This document shows positions 6,957 to 13,136 of a stretch of 29,030 bases of DNA, in pieces (positions within the stretch are counted from its first letter, which is position 1; every line of letters begins with the position of its first letter). A program made the position numbers and the translations under genes. Source of the DNA: JACXVD01 sp047975785 (GTDB taxonomy: Bacteria > Pseudomonadota > Alphaproteobacteria > Sphingomonadales > Sphingomonadaceae). Under the pieces are notes generated by a model. The model made no database searches, had not been told where the DNA came from, and saw only the letters and a program-made list of their open reading frames with translations. The DNA is taken from positions 1-29,030 of the forward strand of contig JBKEEC010000278.1 in the NCBI GenBank assembly GCA_047975785.1. The letters run 5' to 3'.

Positions 6957-7823
6957 ATGAGAAAGCCCCTTTTTGCCGCCCTCCTGATTGTCGCATCCTC
7001 AGCAGCCCTGGTTGCGCAGGATGTGCCGCAACTGCCCGGTGCAGTTGATCCGTCCCGTGTCGCTTCCGGCAGTTATGTGACTGACCCTGAGCACACTCTG
7101 GTTGGCTGGAGCGTCAACCATTTCGGATTTAATGATTATTTCGGCCAGTTTGGCGATGCCACCGGATCGCTGGTGCTGGACACGGCCGATCTGTCAAAGT
7201 CCAGTGTTGACGTCACAATTCCGATCTCTTCCATTGCGGTTGTTAGCAGCGGTTTGCGTGAGCACCTGTTCAAGGCCGGAACAGATGGCGCAGCGCCTGA
7301 CTTTTTTGGTCCCGATCCGGCTCCAGCTCATTTTGTCTCCTTTGATGTTCGCCCCGGCACGGGTGATCGCAGCAATGAGGCGACGATTACCGGCAACCTT
7401 ACCCTGAACGGCCAGACGAAACCCGTCACAATTCTGGCTGAATTTACCGGCGCTGGCACCAATCCGATGAAACAGGCAGATACCGTCGGGTTTGAAGGAC
7501 GCGCCCTGATCAAGCGCTCTGATTTCGGGATGACATACGGCCTGCCTTTTGTCGGCGATGAGATCACCCTGACTATCAGCGCAGCATTCGAGAAATCCGG
7601 CGAGATCGAAACCGCCGATGCGTGCGGGGCAAGCAAGGTCGAGCAATATCGCGGCCAGAAGGACAGTGCGGACCTGCGCAAAAAAATCGAAACCGAATCC
7701 GGCGCGGCTTCCATTCGCTGGCTGAACCCGACCAGTGCCGTAACCATGGATTACCGGCCCGATCGGCTAAATGTCGTGATAGATCCTGATACCAGCCTTG
7801 TAATGAGCCTGCGCTGTAGCTGA
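6957..7823 (+). CDS. exported YceI-domain protein fused to an I78-type protease-inhibitor domain
   Basis: A signal peptide (MRKPLFAALLIVASSAALVA, cleavage likely after Ala20) sends this 288-residue protein to the periplasm. Residues about 37-215 are a YceI lipocalin-like domain, with landmarks DPEHTLVGWSVNHFGF and GNLTLNGQTKPV, plus an SDFGMTYGLP segment. YceI domains bind isoprenoid or other lipids. Residues about 220-288 look like peptidase inhibitor family I78: Cys223, TMDYRPDRLNVVID (263-276) and a C-terminal Cys287 that could form a disulfide with Cys223. Normal YceI proteins of about 190 residues end before this part. ATG 6957 has AAGGAG 8 bases upstream. It stands alone, closed by the terminator at 7851-7899. 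Confidence 0.85.
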   Translation: MRKPLFAALLIVASSAALVAQDVPQLPGAVDPSRVASGSYVTDPEHTLVGWSVNHFGFNDYFGQFGDATGSLVLDTADLSKSSVDVTIPISSIAVVSSGLREHLFKAGTDGAAPDFFGPDPAPAHFVSFDVRPGTGDRSNEATITGNLTLNGQTKPVTILAEFTGAGTNPMKQADTVGFEGRALIKRSDFGMTYGLPFVGDEITLTISAAFEKSGEIETADACGASKVEQYRGQKDSADLRKKIETESGAASIRWLNPTSAVTMDYRPDRLNVVIDPDTSLVMSLRCS

Positions 7824-7850
7824 CAGCGGGTTTCCTAACAGGTCGCATTT

Positions 7851-7899
7851 CCCTGCATGGTGAGCAATAAACCAAAATGCTTGCCATGCAGGGATTTTT
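7851..7899 (+). terminator. intrinsic terminator of the yceI-I78 gene
   Basis: CCCTGCATGG (7851-7860) pairs with CCATGCAGGG (7884-7893). Six more pairs inside (two of them G-T) make a 16-pair stem with an 11-base A-rich loop, followed by ATTTTT. It ends only a few bases before the leuA leader ORF. Confidence 0.8.
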
Positions 7900-7916
7900 C
7901 AGCGATGGCACATGGC

Positions 7917-7967
7917 ATGACACGTAACGCACTCTCCCTGCTACGACTTATCCGCCCTTGGGCGTAA
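7917..7967 (+). CDS. leuL: leuA leader peptide (Leu-rich, 16 residues)
   Basis: The short ORF reads MTRNALSLLRLIRPWA and stops at TAA 7965-7967. Four of its 16 codons are for leucine, each different (CTC, CTG, CTA, CTT), clustered at codons 6-11. An in-frame ATG at 7905 would add MAHG. The ORF ends inside the 5' arm of a strong stem (7955-7964), with leuA starting 87 bases later. This is the classic layout of a ribosome-mediated attenuator for a leucine gene: with scarce charged tRNA-Leu the ribosome stalls before the stem, otherwise it runs to the stop and covers the arm. Such leader peptides are known for amino-acid operons of proteobacteria. No obvious promoter or strong ribosome site is seen; a weak AGGGA lies 10 bases before ATG 7905. 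Confidence 0.7.
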   Translation: MTRNALSLLRLIRPWA

Positions 7968-8006
7968 GTTTGCGTGTGCCCCTTCGGTGCGCGCTGCGCC
8001 CAAGGG
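7955..8006 (+). promoter_or_regulatory. leuA attenuator-like alternative hairpins
   Basis: Stem A pairs CCCTTGGGCG (7955-7964, the last sense codons of the leader peptide plus one base of its TAA-adjacent codon) with CGCCCAAGGG (7997-8006). Ten perfect pairs enclose a further weak hairpin. Stem B uses the same 3' arm: CCCTT at 7980-7984 with AAGGG at 8002-8006, plus six inner pairs round a CGC loop. The two cannot coexist, so ribosome position on the leader can choose between them. Neither is followed by a T-run, so how the choice is read out (Rho, pausing or translation) is not visible. Confidence 0.6.
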
Positions 8007-8054
8007 AGCAAGAATCACCCGGCAGTGAAAATCCAGACGTTACGAGAAAATATT

Positions 8055-9737
8055 ATGTCCAGGCTCAGCGATCCCGCTCGAACATATCGCCCGTTCCCGC
8101 CAGTTAACGTGCCTGAGCGCCAATGGCCCGGCCGCTCTATCACCTCCCCGCCCCGCTGGCTCTCTACTGATCTGCGTGATGGCAACCAGTCGATCATTGA
8201 TCCGATGGACGCGGTCAAAAAAAACCGCTTCTTCGATCTGCTTGTCGCCAGAGGATTCAAAGAAATTGAAGTCGGGTTTCCCGCAGCAGGTGCTACAGAG
8301 TTTGATTTTATCCAGTCACTCGTCCGGTCTGGCAAAATCCCTGATGATGTAACAGTTCAGGTTCTCACCCAGTCGCGCGAAGACCTGATCCGCACCAGCT
8401 TTGAAAGTCTGGACGGTGCGCAGTCCGCAATTGTCCACCTGTATAATGCCGTCAGTCCGGCATGGCGCGACATTGTCTTTCGTATGAGCAAGGATGAGGT
8501 GCGCGAAATTGCTATCAGGGGCGCACAAATCATGCGCGATGAAGCCGCAAAGCGCCCCGGAACGGATTGGCATTTCCAGTACTCGCCTGAAACATTCTCT
8601 ACTGCCGAACTCGATTTCAGCCTTGAGGTCTGCTCTGCGGTAATGGATGTATTGCAACCTGCGCCCGATCATCCGATTATCTTTAATCTGCCCGCGACTG
8701 TCGAGGCTGCCACCCCCAATATCTATGCCGATCAGGTGGAATATTTCTGTCGCAATATCCCCAAACGTGACAGCGTAGTAGTTTCGCTTCACACCCATAA
8801 TGATCGCGGGACTGGCGTTGCAGCCGCTGAACTGGGCATGATGGCAGGCGCTGATCGTGTGGAAGGATGCCTGTTTGGTAATGGAGAACGCACGGGCAAT
8901 TGCTGTCTCGTAACCGTTGCGCTCAATATGTATACGCAAGGTGTTGATCCCGGGCTGGACTTTTCTGACATCGACTCGGTGATTGAAACAGTAGAATACT
9001 GCAACGAACTTCCGGTGCATCAGCGCCACCCCTATGGCGGAGAGCTGGTATTCACGGCATTTTCCGGTAGCCATCAGGATGCCATCAAAAAAGGGTTTGA
9101 AGCCCACGCACAGCAAAATGATGAATATTGGCGCGTCCCCTATCTGCCTATCGATCCGGCAGATCTTGGCCGGAATTACGAAGCCGTCATTCGTGTCAAT
9201 TCGCAAAGCGGAAAAGGAGGATTCGCCTGGGTTCTTGAGCAGAATCAGGGTCTGAAACTGCCCAAAAAAATGCAGGCTGATTTCTCTCGCCATGTCCAGA
9301 CCATGGCCGATGAACTGGGACGTGAACTGAACGCAGCCGATATCTGGGATTGCTTCCGCAAATCCTACCATGTCCAGATCCGGCCCAAGCATTTTCAGCT
9401 CGTTGATTATGATGAAAGCCGGGCCGCAGATGGCACACGTCTTTTTACAGGCACAATTGAGGTTGAAGGTCAGGCCCAAAGGGTCAGCGGGCGCGGAAAC
9501 GGCCTGATAAGCTCCGTTGTTGATACGCTGCGCGAATCATTCGAACTGGAAATCGAGGTTGCGGATTACTCCGAACACGCGCTGGGAACCGGATCTGATG
9601 CCCGCGCGGCCACTTATATCGAATGCGCCTTGCCCGATGGCTCTACTGTCTGGGGCTGCGGTATTGATACCGACGTCGCTACGGCAAGCGTACGTGCGCT
9701 GCTCAGTGCCGCCAACAGTGCTGTGGGCCAAATCTGA
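8055..9737 (+). CDS. leuA: 2-isopropylmalate synthase (long, LeuA type 2)
   Basis: The 560-residue enzyme condenses acetyl-CoA with 2-oxoisovalerate, the committed step of leucine synthesis. The TIM-barrel catalytic part starts with the type 2 hallmark PERQWPGRSI and LRDGNQS (residues 40-46). The metal-binding HTHNDRG is at 246-252 and GNGERTGN at 275-282. The C-terminal 150 residues form the allosteric LeuA dimer domain for leucine feedback. The start ATG 8055 matches the usual N-terminus; a weak GAGA lies 7 bases before it. The frame is open to 7974, but that would translate the attenuator. It shares precursors with the ilv genes just upstream but is separated from them by the yceI gene and a terminator. 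Confidence 0.96.
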   Translation: MSRLSDPARTYRPFPPVNVPERQWPGRSITSPPRWLSTDLRDGNQSIIDPMDAVKKNRFFDLLVARGFKEIEVGFPAAGATEFDFIQSLVRSGKIPDDVTVQVLTQSREDLIRTSFESLDGAQSAIVHLYNAVSPAWRDIVFRMSKDEVREIAIRGAQIMRDEAAKRPGTDWHFQYSPETFSTAELDFSLEVCSAVMDVLQPAPDHPIIFNLPATVEAATPNIYADQVEYFCRNIPKRDSVVVSLHTHNDRGTGVAAAELGMMAGADRVEGCLFGNGERTGNCCLVTVALNMYTQGVDPGLDFSDIDSVIETVEYCNELPVHQRHPYGGELVFTAFSGSHQDAIKKGFEAHAQQNDEYWRVPYLPIDPADLGRNYEAVIRVNSQSGKGGFAWVLEQNQGLKLPKKMQADFSRHVQTMADELGRELNAADIWDCFRKSYHVQIRPKHFQLVDYDESRAADGTRLFTGTIEVEGQAQRVSGRGNGLISSVVDTLRESFELEIEVADYSEHALGTGSDARAATYIECALPDGSTVWGCGIDTDVATASVRALLSAANSAVGQI

Positions 9738-9739
9738 CA

Positions 9740-9787
9740 GGCCCTCCTAATCCGACCTGTTTCTTTCGCTCGACAAACGGCAGGGCC
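9740..9787 (+). terminator. weak two-part hairpin after leuA
   Basis: GGCCCT (9740-9745) can pair with AGGGCC (9782-9787). Inside it, CTGTTT (9757-9762) pairs with AAACGG (9775-9780). There is no T-run. It begins 3 bases after the leuA stop and may mark the transcript end, but the evidence is thin. Confidence 0.25.
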
Positions 9788-9831
9788 GCGCATAACCAGA
9801 TTTCAGCCTGAGCATTTTCCTGGAGTTCTGA

Positions 9832-10800
9832 ATGAGCCGCCCTGCCCTGTTTGACACTCTGCGTCTGCCGGTTATCGGCTCGCCCATGTTCCTGATTTCC
9901 GGCCCTGAACTGGTCATCGCCCAGTGCAAGGCAGGGATTGTTGGCAGTTTTCCGGCACTCAATGCGCGTCCGACAAGCCAGCTTGATGAATGGCTGCACC
10001 AGATCACGGAAGAGCTGGCTGCGTATGATCGCGCCAATCCTGACAGGCCTGCCGCCCCTTTTGCCGTCAATCAGATTGTTCATCGCACCAATAGCCGGCT
10101 GGATGACGACATGGCTATTTGCGCCAAATGGAAAGTGCCTCTGATGATCACTTCGCTAGGCGCCAATACCGAGGTATTTGACGCGGCGCATAGCTGGGGT
10201 GGTCTGGTTTTTCATGACATCATCAATAATCGCTTTGCTCACAAGGCGATTGACAAGGGGGCAGACGGGTTGATCCCGGTTGCAACGGGTGCCGGAGGCC
10301 ATGCAGGCACCTTGTCTCCCTTTGCCTTGATGCAGGAAATCCGCACCTGGTTTGATGGACCAATCGCCCTGTCCGGCGCAATTGCCACTGGACGCTCTAT
10401 TCTGGCCGCACAGGCGCTGGGTGCTGATTTTGCCTATATTGGATCGCCATGGATTGCGACCACCGAAGCCCGCGCAACAGACGCATACAAACAGGGTATT
10501 ATTGACGGCAACTCGACTGACATCATCTATTCCAGCCTGTTTACAGGTGTTCATGGCAACTATTTGCGCAGTTCCATCGAAAACGCCGGACTGGACCCTG
10601 ATAATTTGCCCGATGGTGACATGAGAACGATGGATTTTGTTTCTGGTGGCAATACCAAGGCCAAGGCGTGGAAGGATGTATGGGGGGCGGGCCAAGGTAT
10701 TGGCGTAGTTGCCAGAGTGGAATCTGTCGCCGAGCGTGTGGACCGGCTTGAGGCAGAATACCGCGACGCCATTGCCAATCTGAAGAATGTGACCGGGTAG
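9832..10800 (+). CDS. nitronate monooxygenase family flavoprotein
   Basis: This 322-residue FMN enzyme belongs to the nitronate monooxygenase (2-nitropropane dioxygenase) family, which oxidises alkyl nitronates; many members have other or unknown substrates. The N-terminal LPVIGSPMFLISGPELVIAQ block begins the TIM barrel. The FMN phosphate loop with the catalytic histidine is GAGGHAG at residues 153-159 (His157), followed by ALSGAIATG and GADFAYIGSPW. ATG 9832 has TGGAG 8 bases upstream. It appears monocistronic: a gap lies before it and a terminator after it. The exact substrate cannot be read from the sequence. Confidence 0.85.
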   Translation: MSRPALFDTLRLPVIGSPMFLISGPELVIAQCKAGIVGSFPALNARPTSQLDEWLHQITEELAAYDRANPDRPAAPFAVNQIVHRTNSRLDDDMAICAKWKVPLMITSLGANTEVFDAAHSWGGLVFHDIINNRFAHKAIDKGADGLIPVATGAGGHAGTLSPFALMQEIRTWFDGPIALSGAIATGRSILAAQALGADFAYIGSPWIATTEARATDAYKQGIIDGNSTDIIYSSLFTGVHGNYLRSSIENAGLDPDNLPDGDMRTMDFVSGGNTKAKAWKDVWGAGQGIGVVARVESVAERVDRLEAEYRDAIANLKNVTG

Positions 10801-10927
10801 GCTGGATCAGAGCCAGACTTTACGCCATTATCCCAAACTGCAGTGATGCTGACACATCAGCAGTCTGGTATCAAATGATGGCGTGGCGAGAATGGTAGTC
10901 TTTTATGAACCGGTGCCCGGCGTATTT

Positions 10928-10974
10928 AGAGCGGGATGACATATGACAGAATCACATCCCGCTCTTTATACTTT
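10928..10974 (+). terminator. intrinsic terminator downstream of the nitronate monooxygenase gene
   Basis: AGAGCGGGATG (10928-10938) pairs perfectly with CATCCCGCTCT (10955-10965) around a 16-base loop, followed by TTATACTTTT. The stem is symmetrical and could also act on transcripts arriving from the minus strand. It lies 127 bases past the stop codon and directly abuts repeat copy B. Confidence 0.65.
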
Positions 10975-11031
10975 TGTTGTCGTGTGATTTTTTGACAAAA
11001 ACCGGTGCCCACTTTTTGTCATCACACTCTA
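10974..11031. repeat. palindromic intergenic repeat, family 1, copy B
   Basis: It begins TTGTTGTCG, carries GTGTGAT/ATCACAC arms (10982-10988 with 11021-11027) and an inner GACAAAAA/TTTTTGTC stem (10994-11001 with 11013-11020), and ends CTCTA. The loop reads CCGGTGCCCAC; the 11-mer AACCGGTGCCC also occurs once more nearby, around 10910. The opening TTGTTGTCG, the GGTG-CCACTTT core and the final CTCTA are shared in order with copy C. Confidence 0.6.
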
Positions 11032-11076
11032 ATATAGATGAGCACCCGATGCACGAAAACTGCCAATTGCGGACCG

Positions 11077-11652
11077 TCAGGACTGAATCCCCAATGGCTC
11101 TGCTGTTCCGGTAATTGATTCCCAGATTTCATCTGCCATGGCATCAAGCATGGTAAAGTCATGGCCGCTTCCTGCCGGGTCCATTCGACTGAGCAGCATT
11201 GACTTGCCCTGCGGGTTCATCAGCTTGCGCCTCAGGCTGCGCTGGAGCAATCGCAATTGCATCCATGCCTGTTCCCGCCTGCGCTCTAAAGGGGCACTGC
11301 GATGTCTGTTCCATACTATTTCCATCATGGATATCCGCTCCATCACCAGTGCATTATACTGACGGTGCGGGCCACGATGCATCGGCATTCCCATACGGAT
11401 AGCCGTTTCGGGTGAGCAAGGCAGGAGGAGCCCATTGTTACGGAAGTCATCACTGTCATGCAGCCCAATCCCTGCATCAGCAAAGAAGCGTGAAAAACCC
11501 TGATATCCGAATATCTGAAGCGGGATCAGATGATGTTTCTGCAATGAACTGTCATAATCCTGCATCCCCTTGCGATTGACCATGCGAAAGGCAAGCCGCG
11601 AACGCGCCGGACTTCTTGCATTGCCCCCCGAATGCAAGGCCTGCCTCATCAT
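11077..11652 (-). CDS. AHH/HNH-type nuclease-domain protein
   Basis: The 191-residue product carries the pattern of the AHH family of HNH/endonuclease VII-fold nucleases. His-His is at 40-41 in LQKHHLIPLQIFG, FRNNGLLLP follows at 70-78, and the metal/catalytic pair is in HRGPHRQYN (His92, His96, Tyr99). The remaining C-terminal half is Arg/Leu-rich and helical (LRLLQRSLRRKL). It has no signal peptide and no secretion or repeat region, unlike the toxin tips where AHH domains were first described. I know of similar stand-alone proteins in sphingomonads but not of an assigned function. Its ATG overlaps the upstream gene's stop as ATGA. An internal ATG at residue 24 is an alternative start. Confidence 0.7.
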   Translation of the reverse strand: MMRQALHSGGNARSPARSRLAFRMVNRKGMQDYDSSLQKHHLIPLQIFGYQGFSRFFADAGIGLHDSDDFRNNGLLLPCSPETAIRMGMPMHRGPHRQYNALVMERISMMEIVWNRHRSAPLERRREQAWMQLRLLQRSLRRKLMNPQGKSMLLSRMDPAGSGHDFTMLDAMADEIWESITGTAEPLGIQS

Positions 11653-12416
11653 GATTGAACCAGCCCGACCTCAATCCAGCGTCCGCTGCTATCGGGAGTT
11701 GCCATCAGTTCCATCCCATCTGGCCCGGAAAAATGGCGCTTCTCTTCCAATGTGCCTTGCCCGGCAATATCGTGGGCGATACGCACCGCCAGTCGCATTG
11801 CGCCAGCTCCTTGAGCAACCAGAGCCGGAGACAGGCGCAATTCCTGACCGGAAAAAAGCGACAGCCCCCTGCTTTCCAGAGTCCCGTCCGATGCGATCTG
11901 ATATGTGACCAGCCCCAATGCGGGAAACGGACCTCCATTGATCCAGTTTTCTGTCATCTGAAGAAATGTGCTGCGCCCCATTACCGCACCTGAAGGGGGC
12001 CAACCGAAGGCGATAAGTCCGGGCAGGTGTTCACCCAGCATCATACCCAGACGCATCATACTGCGTGCAACCGGCAGGGGCAGGCGCGCACTTGTCAAAT
12101 GCGGTCCGGGCACAAGTTTGATGTGCCGTGTGCCCGACAGGTCACTGGCATCACAATCAAGGTAATGCTGCAATGCAGGCGAAACAGAATTTCCGGCAGG
12201 CGAATCGGAACCATCGGACAAACCGACAAGATCAAAGGTCAGCCCATCAATCAATATTTCCAGCCAGTCTGCAGGTAAACCATGCTGCGTTTCAGGGTCG
12301 TGGCTGATCTCCGATCCAGGCAATTGCGCCATTGCTGCGCGTATTGCCTGCGCATCGGGGCGTTCTTCATTTCTGAAGAACAGGATCAATTCCGGCCTGT
12401 CAGGCGATTTTGCCAT
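11649..12416 (-). CDS. unrecognised 255-residue protein coupled to the AHH nuclease gene
   Basis: I do not recognise this gene with confidence. The predicted cytosolic protein has no signal peptide or membrane segment. It has an N-terminal strand (PELILFFRN), a conserved-looking middle with KLVPGPHL and LIAFGWPPSGAVM, and a C-terminal block NGGPFPALGL followed by RGLSLFSGQELRL. The WPP and GL-x-x-FxGQEL elements faintly recall DUF4261, but this is not firm. It is the first gene of a two-gene minus-strand unit with a four-base ATGA overlap into the nuclease gene, so the two are probably made together and may act together. Immunity protein, regulator or enzyme are all possible. The start ATG 12416 has only a weak GGG upstream. 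Confidence 0.65.
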   Translation of the reverse strand: MAKSPDRPELILFFRNEERPDAQAIRAAMAQLPGSEISHDPETQHGLPADWLEILIDGLTFDLVGLSDGSDSPAGNSVSPALQHYLDCDASDLSGTRHIKLVPGPHLTSARLPLPVARSMMRLGMMLGEHLPGLIAFGWPPSGAVMGRSTFLQMTENWINGGPFPALGLVTYQIASDGTLESRGLSLFSGQELRLSPALVAQGAGAMRLAVRIAHDIAGQGTLEEKRHFSGPDGMELMATPDSSGRWIEVGLVQS

Positions 12417-12500
12417 TGTTACTACCCAAGCGGATTGCCCGCACTCTCCTGTCCAGAGCCGCGAAGCGTAATACTGGATCAGTCTCGCTTCTATAAACCC

Positions 12501-12552
12501 TTGTTGTCGCTTTTACGGATAAGCGGTGTCCACTTTCTCTCGCAAAGCTCTA
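12501..12552. repeat. palindromic intergenic repeat, family 1, copy C
   Basis: It opens with TTGTTGTCG, identical to copy B, then GCTTTT (12509-12514) with a matching AAAGC at 12544-12548, an internal AAGCGGTG and CCACTTT, TCGCAAA, and a final CTCTA. Copy A shares GCTTTT, AAGCGG and TCGCAAA. The terminal CTA supplies the TAG stop codon of the minus-strand flavodoxin-like gene. Confidence 0.55.
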
Positions 12553-13056
12553 GAAAATACCTATGGCCAACCCCTCTGCCAGAGCACTCCCCATAGCAGA
12601 GCACTGGTTAAGACTCTCTGTTGAAACAGTTTTTTGAGCAAGAATTGCTTCGGGACTCTGCGCATCAAGGCAGACAATCAGTGATTCTGCCACGCGGCGC
12701 AAGCGCCAGCCTGTTGCGATTCGGTCTATTTGTCGCTGCGCACCCTCTCCATCAGAGCCGGCAGCGATTACCGTTGCATAGGCACGCCCTTCTATCCTGC
12801 CAAGCACAGGGTAATAGCACCGGTCGAACATCTCTTTCATAAGCCCGCTCATGGAAGCGAGGTTTTCCGGGCAGACAAACACCAGGGCAGATGCGGCAAG
12901 AATATCTTCCGGCATAACATCTGCAGCATATATCAACCGGGCTCCCGCTCCTTCATTCCCGGAGCGGGCGCCATCATAAACAGCCCGTGCCATAGCCTCA
13001 CTTGCCCCGGTCCGGCTATGCCAGATAATTACAAGACTGGGTTTGGCCTGCTGCAT
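12550..13056 (-). CDS. flavodoxin-fold / NAD(P)H-dependent reductase-like protein
   Basis: The 168-residue protein has the flavodoxin opening SLVIIWHSRTGASEAMARAVYDGA, where SRTGAS is the FMN-phosphate loop after strand 1. Next come a second strand ending in ALVFVCPENLASMSGLMKEMFDR, which matches the 50s/60s loop and helix of the family, and YATVIAAGSDGEGAQRQID, the third loop region. An electron-transfer or quinone-reductase role is likely but the partner is unknown. The start was put at ATG 13056 because the fold begins there. The frame stays open to ATG 13125, which would add 23 residues with no visible homology and leave only 11 bases to divergent recJ. Its TAG stop lies inside repeat copy C. 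Confidence 0.75.
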   Translation of the reverse strand: MQQAKPSLVIIWHSRTGASEAMARAVYDGARSGNEGAGARLIYAADVMPEDILAASALVFVCPENLASMSGLMKEMFDRCYYPVLGRIEGRAYATVIAAGSDGEGAQRQIDRIATGWRLRRVAESLIVCLDAQSPEAILAQKTVSTESLNQCSAMGSALAEGLAIGIF

Positions 13057-13136
13057 CAGGCGATGGTTTCCCGCAAGCTGTCGATTGTCAATCCTGCCCC
13101 CTTCCCCTTTGCCGGTAAAATCCATACCTTGCGCTT

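Noticed and set aside
8316..9479. 387-codon open frame antisense to leuA (likewise 5828-6673 in ilvC and 22662-23738 in glmS)
   Set aside because: Each lies opposite a clearly conserved gene, and none shows a family signature or ribosome site.
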